Shown here: positions 1 to 5,990 of the stretch, one piece after another | Position numbering within the stretch: the first letter of the stretch is position 1 | How the letters are laid out: every line of letters starts with the position of its first letter | Source of the DNA: Pelotomaculum_B sp964543575 | GTDB lineage: Bacteria; Bacillota; Desulfotomaculia; Desulfotomaculales; Pelotomaculaceae | Length of the DNA stretch: 9,219 nucleotides | Direction: 5' to 3' | Assembly (NCBI GenBank): GCA_964543575.1 | Contig: CAZIYV010000134.1 | Location: 1 to 9,219, forward strand | Position numbers and translations under genes: made by a program | The notes under the pieces: generated by a model | Told to the model about the DNA's origin: nothing | Databases searched by the model: none | The model's input: only the letters and a program-made list of their open reading frames with translations

Positions 1-1
1 C

Positions 2-1285
2 ATCGGCGGCGGTGACGTAGCCATGGATGTGGCTCGTACCGCAGTACGGCTGGGGGCCGGCAGGGTAACAGTTGTCAGCCTCGAGTTTCGCGACAAAATG
101 CCCGCTCACATCTGGGAGATCGAGGAAGCCCTGGCTGAGGGAGTAAGCCTCATGCCCGGCTTCGGACCGGTGGAGATTTTAACAGAAGACGGTGAAATTA
201 CCGGGCTCAAAACCCAAAAGGTAAAATCAATCTTTGACCAGGAGGGAAGGTTTAACCCCACCTACGAGCCAACTACTTTTCAAACCATCCCCTGCGATAC
301 AGTGATTCTGTCCATTGGCCAGGGTACGGACAACTCCTTTTTGTGTGACAGCGGCCTGGCGGTTAACGGCAGAGGATGTCTGGCGGCAGACAGGAAATAC
401 CTGTCTACCAATTTAAGTGGTGTCTTTACCTGCGGGGAAGTAGTCACCGGGCCCGGTCCGGCCATCGCCGCCGTAGCTTCAGGACACCGGGCGGCCATAC
501 TGGTAAATGACTATATAAATGGAAATAAAACTGCGCCAGGCGAAAAGGAAACTGAGACCATAGGCCCTCTTCCCGAAAAAGTGGCGGAACGGGTGCCCAG
601 GCGCAGCCGGCAGGAAATGCCTGTGCTGCCCGCAGACGAGAGAAAAAGCAACTTTAGGCCGTACGAACTGGGTCTGGATGAGGACGCGGCAGTACGTGAA
701 GCCAGCCGTTGCCTTAACTGCGGCCTGGGTGCGCAGGTAATCCCCGAAAAATGCGCCGCCTGCCTGACCTGCCAGAGAGTATGCCCTTACGATGTGCCGG
801 TGGTTGAGGGATTGGCCGGCATGCCGGTGGAAGGATGCCAGGCCTGTGGTATTTGCGCGGCATTCTGTCCCGGCAATGCCATTACACTGGAAAACCTGAA
901 TGAAAACAGCGTAAAAAGCGCCATTGAATCTATTTGTGGTAAATCCCTGGTCGTATTTGCCGACCGGGGAACAAGCGTGGACCTGAAAGAGGTTTCCGCC
1001 CTTGACAATGTTCAAGTAGTTAGTATATCTACAGTACGGGCCATGCAGCTACAATGGATCCTGAGCGCGTTTGAAAACGGCGCTGCCGGAGTAGTGGTAA
1101 TTGGCTGCAAGGAAGATGAATGCCGTTACTCAGGTGGTGATGAACTCCTGAAAAGTTTGATTGACCGTGCTAAGAACCTGCTGGAATCGATTGGTTTATC
1201 CCCGGAAAAACTTTATTACTGCCTGCCGGAAGAGGGGACGGACCCGGCGAGTTTACTAGCTGGGTTCTTTAAGGACTGTTTATAA
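2..1285 (+). CDS. NAD(P)H/FAD oxidoreductase–ferredoxin–MvhD-like fusion, 3' part only
   Basis: The gene enters from the left edge and is open from base 2. The first visible residues, IGGGDVAMDVARTAVRLGAG, form the GxGGxxAMD nucleotide-binding motif of the GltD-like (glutamate synthase beta chain) flavoprotein family. The usual FAD-closing motif CGEVVTGPGPAIAAVASG follows (about 428-481). Counting from the Met at base 23, C230/C233 sit in an EASRCLNCG motif. C244-x2-C247-x2-C250-x3-C254 and C272-x2-C275-x2-C278-x3-C282 then form a classical 2[4Fe-4S] ferredoxin domain. The last ~115 residues (about 935-1282) look like the hydrogenase delta-subunit (MvhD) fold, with GVVVIGC and a second Cys (C362, C367). 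Inference: a cytoplasmic electron-transfer protein passing electrons between NAD(P)H, ferredoxin and a partner. Its place in front of folE-metV-metF suggests the partner is the methylene-THF reductase. The ATG at 23 is internal, not the start. The MvhD assignment is less certain than the other two domains. Confidence 0.8.
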   Translation: MGGGDVAMDVARTAVRLGAGRVTVVSLEFRDKMPAHIWEIEEALAEGVSLMPGFGPVEILTEDGEITGLKTQKVKSIFDQEGRFNPTYEPTTFQTIPCDTVILSIGQGTDNSFLCDSGLAVNGRGCLAADRKYLSTNLSGVFTCGEVVTGPGPAIAAVASGHRAAILVNDYINGNKTAPGEKETETIGPLPEKVAERVPRRSRQEMPVLPADERKSNFRPYELGLDEDAAVREASRCLNCGLGAQVIPEKCAACLTCQRVCPYDVPVVEGLAGMPVEGCQACGICAAFCPGNAITLENLNENSVKSAIESICGKSLVVFADRGTSVDLKEVSALDNVQVVSISTVRAMQLQWILSAFENGAAGVVVIGCKEDECRYSGGDELLKSLIDRAKNLLESIGLSPEKLYYCLPEEGTDPASLLAGFFKDCL

Positions 1286-1294
1286 CAAACGAGC

Positions 1295-1310
1295 GGGGGT
1301 AGCAGACTTG
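1295..1310 (+). promoter_or_regulatory. folE: Ribosome binding site and TTG start of folE
   Basis: A run of five G residues (1295-1299) precedes the TTG at 1308 by 8 nt. This fixes the start, because the conserved N-terminal helix begins directly after it and there is no ATG to compete. Confidence 0.6.
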
Positions 1311-1868
1311 GTTGACACGGAGAAGATTGAAACCGCTGTAAAAATGATTTTGGAGGCAATCGGAGAAGATCCCGCCCGGGAGGGTTTGAGGGAAACGCCG
1401 GCCCGGGTGGCCCGCATGTACGGGGAAATATTCTGCGGCTTGAGGGAAGAGCCCCAGGATCATTTGTTGAAAATGTTCTCAGAAGAACATGATGAAATGG
1501 TGCTGGTTAAAGACATCCCTATCTATTCCATGTGTGAACACCACCTGCTTCCTTTTTACGGAGTGGCTCATATTGCGTATATTCCCAAGACCGGGAATGT
1601 GACCGGGCTGTCCAAGCTGGCCAGGGTGATGGAGGGCTTTGCCAAGCGGCCGCAGCTGCAGGAAAGACTCACTTCCCAGATCGCGGACGCTATCGTGAAA
1701 GGGTTAAGCCCGCACGGGGTGATGGTGATCATTGAGGCCGAGCACATGTGCCTGACCATGAGGGGGATTCGCAAACCAGGTTCAAGGGCGGTAACTTCCG
1801 CTGTGCGGGGAGTATTTAAAAGAAGTGAAGCAACCAGGGCCGAAGCCCTGGCGCTGATAAAAAGCTAG
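1308..1868 (+). CDS. folE: GTP cyclohydrolase I (type I, zinc)
   Basis: Converts GTP to 7,8-dihydroneopterin triphosphate, the first step of tetrahydrofolate synthesis, in the cytoplasm. The 186-residue protein has the usual bacterial FolE length and family blocks. SMCEHHLLPFYG carries Cys76 and His79, GLSKLARVMEGFAKRPQLQE follows, and AEHMCLTMRGI carries His146 and Cys148. Cys76, His79 and Cys148 match the three zinc ligands known in the family, and His78 and His146 match catalytic histidines. This is FolE1, not the unrelated FolE2. The start is TTG at 1308, with a GGGGG ribosome binding site at 1295-1299 and 8 nt spacing; no ATG or GTG lies nearby in frame ahead of the conserved N-terminal helix. 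It begins 22 bp after the upstream oxidoreductase and ends 30 bp before metV. Inference: in this operon it raises the supply of THF, the carrier of the methyl branch. Confidence 0.96.
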   Translation: MVDTEKIETAVKMILEAIGEDPAREGLRETPARVARMYGEIFCGLREEPQDHLLKMFSEEHDEMVLVKDIPIYSMCEHHLLPFYGVAHIAYIPKTGNVTGLSKLARVMEGFAKRPQLQERLTSQIADAIVKGLSPHGVMVIIEAEHMCLTMRGIRKPGSRAVTSAVRGVFKRSEATRAEALALIKS

Positions 1869-1881
1869 AAGATATTTTTTT

Positions 1882-1901
1882 AAAGGAGACGAGCAGGCTT
1901 G
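1882..1901 (+). promoter_or_regulatory. metV: Ribosome binding site and TTG start of metV
   Basis: AAAGGAG at 1882-1888 is followed 10 nt later by TTG at 1899. This supports a second consecutive non-ATG start in this operon. Confidence 0.65.
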
Positions 1902-2570
1902 ATTATAGCACAGCAGAAAAACATACAAGATATAGCGGCCATGATCGGTGACTGTAATAAAGTGCTGCTGACAGGCTGTGCCGGTTGCGTCACCGTATGC
2001 CTGTCCGGCGGGGAGAAAGAAACAGAAATACTGGCTTCAGCCCTGCGCATAATGAAAAGGCAGGCAGGCAAGCCCATTACCACCGTCACCTATACAGCCA
2101 CCAGGCAGTGCGACCCGGAGTTCATCCCGCCCATGGATGAACTGGCAGCAGATGTGGATGCGGTAATTTCTCTGGCCTGTGGAGTCGGAGTACAGTATCT
2201 GGCGGAAAGATACAAGGATAAATGGGTTGTGCCCGCCATGGATACAATGTTTGCCGGTGGGGCCACAGCACTTGGCAGCTGGGAAGAAAAATGCGGGCTC
2301 TGCGGAGACTGCGTACTTCATAAGACTGGCGGCATTTGTCCGGTAATACGCTGTTCCAAGAGCATCATGAACGGTCCCTGCGGTGGTTCACAGGATGGCA
2401 AATGTGAAATCAGCAAGGAAGTGGACTGTGCCTGGCAGCTGATTTATGACCGGATGAAAGCCCTGGGCAGGCTTAGTGAACTAGCTGTAATCCAGCCGCC
2501 GAAGGACTGGTCGAAATCAAGAGACGGCGGGCCGCGCAGGATATTGAGAGAGGATTTGATCAAAGGGTGA
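1899..2570 (+). CDS. metV: MetV, zinc/iron-sulfur subunit of methylene-THF reductase
   Basis: A 223-residue protein of the methylene-tetrahydrofolate reductase C-terminal domain family, the MetV partner of MetF in acetogens and related bacteria. In Moorella and Acetobacterium MetV forms a complex with MetF and helps bring electrons to its flavin; here that role is inferred from family and neighbours. It is cysteine-rich. An N-terminal GCAGCVTVC motif has C27, C30 and C34. A C-terminal block carries C132-x2-C135-x2-C138, C147, C152, C161 and C169, including the family's SIMNGPCGGSQDGKCE stretch. These are plausible ligands for an Fe-S cluster and/or zinc; which residue binds which metal cannot be told here. 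No signal peptide or membrane segment is seen, so it is cytoplasmic. It starts at TTG 1899 behind AAAGGAG (1882-1888). Its stop codon overlaps the GTG start of metF by 4 bp, which suggests translational coupling and equal subunit dosage. Confidence 0.9.
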   Translation: MIIAQQKNIQDIAAMIGDCNKVLLTGCAGCVTVCLSGGEKETEILASALRIMKRQAGKPITTVTYTATRQCDPEFIPPMDELAADVDAVISLACGVGVQYLAERYKDKWVVPAMDTMFAGGATALGSWEEKCGLCGDCVLHKTGGICPVIRCSKSIMNGPCGGSQDGKCEISKEVDCAWQLIYDRMKALGRLSELAVIQPPKDWSKSRDGGPRRILREDLIKG

Positions 2571-3517
2571 AATATTTAAGCAAGCTGCAAAAAATGCTGG
2601 ACAGCGGGCACTTTGCCGTTACTGCTGAAATAGGGCCGCCCAAACATGCCAGTGCGCAAGGTGTCAGGCATCATGCCCAATTACTGAAAAACCATGTGGA
2701 CGCCACCAATATTACCGACAGCCAGACCGCCATCGTTCGTCTTTCCAGTATAGCCTCCGGTGTGCACATCCTTGATTGCGGCATAGAACCGATTGTCCAG
2801 ATGACTGTCCGGGACAGAAACCGTATTGCTATCCAGGCCGACCTGCTTGGCGCCTATAGCCTGGGTATGCGCAATTTGCTCTGCCTTTCCGGCGACCATC
2901 AGCAATTCGGCAACCATCCCACCGCAAAAAATGTCTTTGACATTGATTCAATGCAGTTGATTTACCTGATGCGCCGGATGCGGGATGATAAGAAGTTCTT
3001 CTGCGGTGAAGAGATCAAAGAACACGAGCCGAGGTTCTTTATCGGCGCGGTGGCAAACCCCTTTGCCGATCCCTTTGAGTACAGGGTGGACCGCCTGGAG
3101 AAGAAAATCGAAGCCGGCGCGCAGTTTATCCAAACCCAGTGTGTATTCGATATGGAGCGGTTTGAGCGCTTTATGGAAATGGTCAGGGCAAGAGGATTGG
3201 ATCAAAGAGCGCATATCCTGGCCGGGGTAACTCCGCTGAAAAGCTGGCGTGCAGCCAAGTACATCCAGACCGGGGTGTCCGGGATGATCGTGCCCGACTC
3301 CCTGGTGGAAAGGCTGAAAAGCGCGGCAGAACCGAAAAAAGAAGGGATAAAAGTTTGTATCGAACAGATCAAACACATCAAAGAAAATATCAGGGGTGTA
3401 CATGGCGTTCACATCATGGCCATTGCCTGGGAAGAGATTGTTCCTGAGATTGTGGAGCAGGCCGGGCTGTTTCCGCGGCCAGAGATTGAGTTTAATAGTG
3501 AGGAAAACGATTTTTAA
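2567..3517 (+). CDS. metF: 5,10-methylene-THF reductase, flavin subunit
   Basis: Reduces 5,10-methylene-THF to 5-methyl-THF, the last folate step before the methyl group goes to the corrinoid protein. The 316-residue protein shows the MetF TIM-barrel pattern. VTAEIGPP carries Glu21, equivalent to the catalytic Glu28 of E. coli MetF. DATNITDSQ follows, then LCLSGDH with Asp110 (the flavin-contacting LxGD position). FIGAVANPFADPF and AQFIQTQCVFD sit in the middle, and AGVTPLKSW and SGMIVPD come after. The start is GTG at 2567, inside the metV stop (GTGA, 4-bp overlap), with GAGAGAGGA at 2546-2554 and AAAGGG directly before the GTG as weak Shine-Dalgarno matches. It lacks the regulatory extension of eukaryotic MTHFR. 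With metV it should form the MetVF type, whose electron donor is not plain NADH bound by MetF alone. The fused oxidoreductase upstream is the obvious candidate donor, which is inference. Confidence 0.95.
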   Translation: MKYLSKLQKMLDSGHFAVTAEIGPPKHASAQGVRHHAQLLKNHVDATNITDSQTAIVRLSSIASGVHILDCGIEPIVQMTVRDRNRIAIQADLLGAYSLGMRNLLCLSGDHQQFGNHPTAKNVFDIDSMQLIYLMRRMRDDKKFFCGEEIKEHEPRFFIGAVANPFADPFEYRVDRLEKKIEAGAQFIQTQCVFDMERFERFMEMVRARGLDQRAHILAGVTPLKSWRAAKYIQTGVSGMIVPDSLVERLKSAAEPKKEGIKVCIEQIKHIKENIRGVHGVHIMAIAWEEIVPEIVEQAGLFPRPEIEFNSEENDF

Positions 3518-3544
3518 TTAATTAAGATATAATGGCTGAGTTTT

Positions 3545-3554
3545 GAAAGGAGAT
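3545..3554 (+). promoter_or_regulatory. folD: Ribosome binding site that decides the folD start
   Basis: GAAAGGAGAT places AGGAG 8 nt before the ATG at 3561. An in-frame TTG at 3543 would put this site inside the coding region and add six residues unlike the family N-terminus, so ATG 3561 is chosen. Confidence 0.8.
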
Positions 3555-3560
3555 AATAAC

Positions 3561-4430
3561 ATGTCGGCACAGCTCCTTGACGGGAAAAAATTAGCTGCTT
3601 CTTTAAGAGAAGAGGTTAAAGAAGAGGTTGTTAAGTTAAAGGAGAAAGGCGTTTATCCCAAACTGGCTGTTATATTAGCCGGTGACGACCCTGCTTCGGT
3701 GGTATACGTCGGCTCCAAGGAGAGATCATGCAGAAACGTGGGTATCGAATTAGTCCTTCACAAACTGCCTGAATCAGTAGAGGAAAGCGAAGTACTTGAT
3801 CTTATTAACCAGCTGAATAAAGATGACAGTGTCCATGGTATCATGGTTGAACTGCCGCTGCCCGCGCAGTTGGACAAAAAAAAGGTGCTGGAGGCGGTAC
3901 TGCCGGTAAAAGATGTAGACGGCGCTCACCCGATTAACCGGGGTTACATATTAAGTGGGGGGGACGGCCTTTTCCCGGCCACTCCTCAGAGCTGCATTGA
4001 GATAATGCTGCGCAGCGGTGTGGAGATAAAGGGTAAACATGCCGTAATCGTCGGCCGCGGTGAGACAGTAGGCAAACCGCTGATGTTTATGCTGTTGAAC
4101 CAGAATGCCACAATCACAGTTTGTCATACAAAGACTCAGGATTTGGCGGGGGAAACCAGGCGGGGCGACATTCTGGTGGTAGCGGCAGGGCGCCGGAATA
4201 TGATCAAGGCAGACATGATCAAACCCGGCGCTATTGTGGTGGATGCCGGCATCAATGAATTTGATGGAGGTATTTGCGGCGATGTGGATTTTGAGCAGGC
4301 CCGTGAAGTAGCCGGTCTGATATCTCCTGTACCAGGCGGGGTGGGAAGTCTTACCACTGTTCTGATTCAGAAGAACGTATTAAAAGCAATCTCGCTCCAG
4401 AACAAGTTATCAAACGGAGTAATTTGTTAA
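3561..4430 (+). CDS. folD: Methylene-THF dehydrogenase (FolD; cyclohydrolase activity doubtful)
   Basis: A 289-residue FolD-family protein of typical length. The family enzyme oxidises or reduces methylene-/methenyl-THF with NAD(P) and usually also hydrolyses methenyl-THF to formyl-THF. Visible blocks are LAGDDPASVVYVGSKERSC, with Tyr49 and catalytic Lys53; GIMVELPLPAQ; KDVDGAHPIN, with Asp120; the dinucleotide loop VIVGRGETVGKPL; and SPVPGGVGSLTT near the end. Position 97 is Glu (GAA), where most FolD proteins, and human MTHFD1 at Gln100, have Gln in VQLPLP. In the human enzyme this Gln has been implicated by mutation in the cyclohydrolase step. A separate cyclohydrolase gene starts 15 bp downstream, so this protein may act mainly as a dehydrogenase (inference). 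NAD versus NADP preference cannot be settled from the loop. The preceding gap of 43 bp is AT-rich. Confidence 0.95.
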   Translation: MSAQLLDGKKLAASLREEVKEEVVKLKEKGVYPKLAVILAGDDPASVVYVGSKERSCRNVGIELVLHKLPESVEESEVLDLINQLNKDDSVHGIMVELPLPAQLDKKKVLEAVLPVKDVDGAHPINRGYILSGGDGLFPATPQSCIEIMLRSGVEIKGKHAVIVGRGETVGKPLMFMLLNQNATITVCHTKTQDLAGETRRGDILVVAAGRRNMIKADMIKPGAIVVDAGINEFDGGICGDVDFEQAREVAGLISPVPGGVGSLTTVLIQKNVLKAISLQNKLSNGVIC

Positions 4431-4445
4431 AGGAAGTGACCTGAA

Positions 4446-5078
4446 ATGAGCGATATGTTTGATTATGGATTTAGAAAAATACTGGCCGTTTCAGCATCCG
4501 ACTCTCCTACTCCCGGAGGCGGCAGCGTGTCGGCCATGGTAGGCGCCCTGGGAGTGTCAATGGCGGCCATGGTAGGGAACCTGACAGTGGGGAAACCGAA
4601 ATATGCTGAGGTGGAAGCCGAAGCAGTGGAACTCACCGGCCGGGCCTATTATATTATGGCCAGGCTTGAGCAATTAATGGCAGCCGATATAGCGGCCTTC
4701 GGCAAGTTTATGGACACCTACCGGATGCCCAAAAATAATGATGAGGAAAAGGCCAAGCGTGAAGAGGCTGCCCAGAAGGCGTTAAAAGCTGCAACCAATG
4801 TACCTTTGAAAATTGCTAAAATGCTTCTTGAAGCATTGTCAATTACAGAAAAGCTGGCCCGGATCGGCAACAAGATGGCCGTCAGCGATGCCGGGGTTGC
4901 CGCCTATGTTTGTGAAGCGGCCTTGCATGCTGTACTGCTGAATGTCGATATAAATGTGCCGCTCATCAGTGACCCTGATTTTGTGTCCGGGGTTATGGGG
5001 GAAAAGAAAAAAATTGCTGACGAGGCCATGCGTATAAAAGAACTGGCCGTAGCTGTGGTTAAAGAAAGGATGCTGTAG
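4446..5078 (+). CDS. fchA: Methenyl-THF cyclohydrolase, cyclodeaminase family
   Basis: A 210-residue stand-alone member of the formiminotransferase-cyclodeaminase C-terminal family, called FchA when it acts as methenyl-THF cyclohydrolase. It interconverts 10-formyl-THF and 5,10-methenyl-THF in the cytoplasm. Diagnostic features are the N-terminal SPTPGGGSVSAMVGAL glycine loop (about residues 20-35), the conserved Asp in MAADIAAFGKFM (Asp81) and the GNKMAVSDAGVAA segment (141-153). The remainder is helical, as expected for this all-helix family. It starts at ATG 4446 with AAAGGAAG at 4429-4436, which overlaps the folD stop. Cyclodeaminase (ammonia-releasing) activity is the alternative for the family, but no formiminotransferase or histidine-degradation gene is nearby, and folD sits directly before it. 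The folate-cyclohydrolase reading is therefore preferred. Confidence 0.9.
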   Translation: MSDMFDYGFRKILAVSASDSPTPGGGSVSAMVGALGVSMAAMVGNLTVGKPKYAEVEAEAVELTGRAYYIMARLEQLMAADIAAFGKFMDTYRMPKNNDEEKAKREEAAQKALKAATNVPLKIAKMLLEALSITEKLARIGNKMAVSDAGVAAYVCEAALHAVLLNVDINVPLISDPDFVSGVMGEKKKIADEAMRIKELAVAVVKERML

Positions 5079-5141
5079 AAGCCCAGGGCATTCCAGAAAG
5101 CAATTTGCAGCAAAATATTAGGTTTTAGACGGGGTGATTAG

Positions 5142-5912
5142 ATGAAGTTAGCGGTTTCTGGTAAAGGCGGCGTTGGCAAGACAACCATTGCTGCCGCCCT
5201 GGCTCAATTGTTTTCTGAGTCACACCGGTTGGTATATGCTATTGATGCGGACCCTGACGTTTGTTTGGCCTCAGCTATAGGTATCCCTGATGATATGGCG
5301 GATGAATTAAAACCTCTGGTAGAAAAGAAAGAATTGATCAATGAAAAAACAGGAGGAGCAGGCGCATTTTTTACTTTGAACCCCAAATTGACTGGCGAAC
5401 TGGATGATTATTGTATAAGCTGCGGCAACATCAGATACTTACGCATGGGGGGAATAAAAAGAGGCGGTTCTGCTTGCTACTGCCGTGAAAATTCATTTCT
5501 CCACGCGGTGGTATCTGCTCTTTTGCTTGGGGAGAAAGATGTCGTAGTTATGGACATGGGAGCGGGTATTGAGCACCTTTCCCGCGGTACGGCCAGGGGT
5601 GTGGATTTAATGCTGGTTGTGGTGGAGCCAAGTTTAAACAGCGTTAAAACAGCTGTCCTTGTGAAAAAGCTTGCCGCAGATTTAGGAATAAAGAAAATAA
5701 GGATTATTGGCAACAAGATAGGAAGCAAAGAGGAAAAGGAATTTATTTTAAATAATTTTCAGCCCGAGGAAGTTTTGGGCTTTATAGGTCTGGATGCTGA
5801 AATACGGGAAGGCGCGATGAAAAAAAGGTCAATTAAAGAATCAAAAGGAGATTTCATTAATGATATGACCCGGATCTATCAGAAAATGATAACTGAAAGA
5901 AACGATAGATAG
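5142..5912 (+). CDS. cooC: CooC-type nickel-insertion ATPase for CODH/ACS
   Basis: A 256-residue SIMIBI-class P-loop ATPase of the CooC/AcsF family, which helps load nickel into CO dehydrogenase or acetyl-CoA synthase. It starts at once with the deviant Walker A motif GKGGVGKT (residues 7-14, signature Lys8, Lys13). DADPD follows at 35-39, then Walker B VVVMDMGAG with Asp138. The ACYCRENSF motif has Cys112 and Cys114, the same numbering as the CxC reported to bind metal at the dimer interface of Carboxydothermus CooC1. An additional CISC (Cys91, Cys94) lies 20 residues earlier. ATG 5142 follows GGGGTG (5131-5136). The 63-bp gap after fchA shows nothing else. Placement directly before acsA and acsB fits the maturation role. 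Whether it serves the C-cluster (CooC) or the A-cluster (AcsF) cannot be told from sequence alone. Its codons look more AT-rich than those of its neighbours. Confidence 0.92.
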   Translation: MKLAVSGKGGVGKTTIAAALAQLFSESHRLVYAIDADPDVCLASAIGIPDDMADELKPLVEKKELINEKTGGAGAFFTLNPKLTGELDDYCISCGNIRYLRMGGIKRGGSACYCRENSFLHAVVSALLLGEKDVVVMDMGAGIEHLSRGTARGVDLMLVVVEPSLNSVKTAVLVKKLAADLGIKKIRIIGNKIGSKEEKEFILNNFQPEEVLGFIGLDAEIREGAMKKRSIKESKGDFINDMTRIYQKMITERNDR

Positions 5913-5990
5913 TGAGGTTATTTTATATAGATTATAAAATCATTTTAGTTAGTTTTATTTTTTAAGATTATTAATTAAGGAGGTTCGATA
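5913..5990 (+). promoter_or_regulatory. AT-rich leader of acsA with strong ribosome binding site
   Basis: This is the longest spacer in the window and clearly richer in A/T than the genes around it. It ends in AAGGAGGT (5977-5984), a near-perfect Shine-Dalgarno 6 nt before the acsA ATG. TATAAA at 5934-5939 could serve as a -10 element, but no good TTGACA-like hexamer lies 16-18 bp upstream. It is a candidate promoter/leader giving acsA-acsB a separate or boosted expression level; the promoter itself is not demonstrated. Confidence 0.45.
5920..5940. promoter_or_regulatory. Perfect 8-bp inverted repeat, possible operator
   Basis: ATTTTATA (5920-5927), the 5-nt spacer TAGAT (5928-5932) and TATAAAAT (5933-5940) make an exact dyad of 8+5+8 bp in the cooC-acsA spacer. 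It overlaps the only TATAAA-like hexamer there. It could be a repressor or activator site. It contains only A/T pairs, and such dyads arise easily in AT-rich spacers. It does not resemble the CooA site pattern. Confidence 0.35.

Noticed and set aside
479..1015. 178-codon open frame on the minus strand
   Set aside because: It lies wholly opposite the ferredoxin/MvhD-like part of the fused oxidoreductase, has no recognisable motif or ribosome binding site, and the plus-strand protein is clearly real.
2948..3412. 154-codon open frame on the minus strand
   Set aside because: It is the antisense of metF; the composition is a reflection of the coding strand and no family features are seen.
3514..3533. 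Possible promoter before folD: palindrome TTAATTAATTAA and TATAAT at 3528-3533
   Set aside because: The TATAAT is a perfect -10 match, but no -35-like hexamer lies 16-18 bp upstream. The 12-bp palindrome is simple AT sequence overlapping the metF stop. It is too weak to call without transcript data.
3543..3560. TTG at 3543 as folD start
   Set aside because: It would place the AGGAG Shine-Dalgarno inside the gene. ATG 3561 has correct spacing and family-like N-terminus.
3876..3963. A8 (3876-3883) and G7 (3957-3963) runs in folD as frameshift or slippage sites
   Set aside because: The folD reading frame continues intact through both with full family similarity. There is no overlapping alternative product to suggest programmed slippage.
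5920..5963. Intrinsic terminator after cooC (dyad followed by T-rich sequence)
   Set aside because: The stem has only A/T pairs and no GC-rich core, and the T-rich stretch starts several bases after the stem, so a stable terminator hairpin is unlikely.
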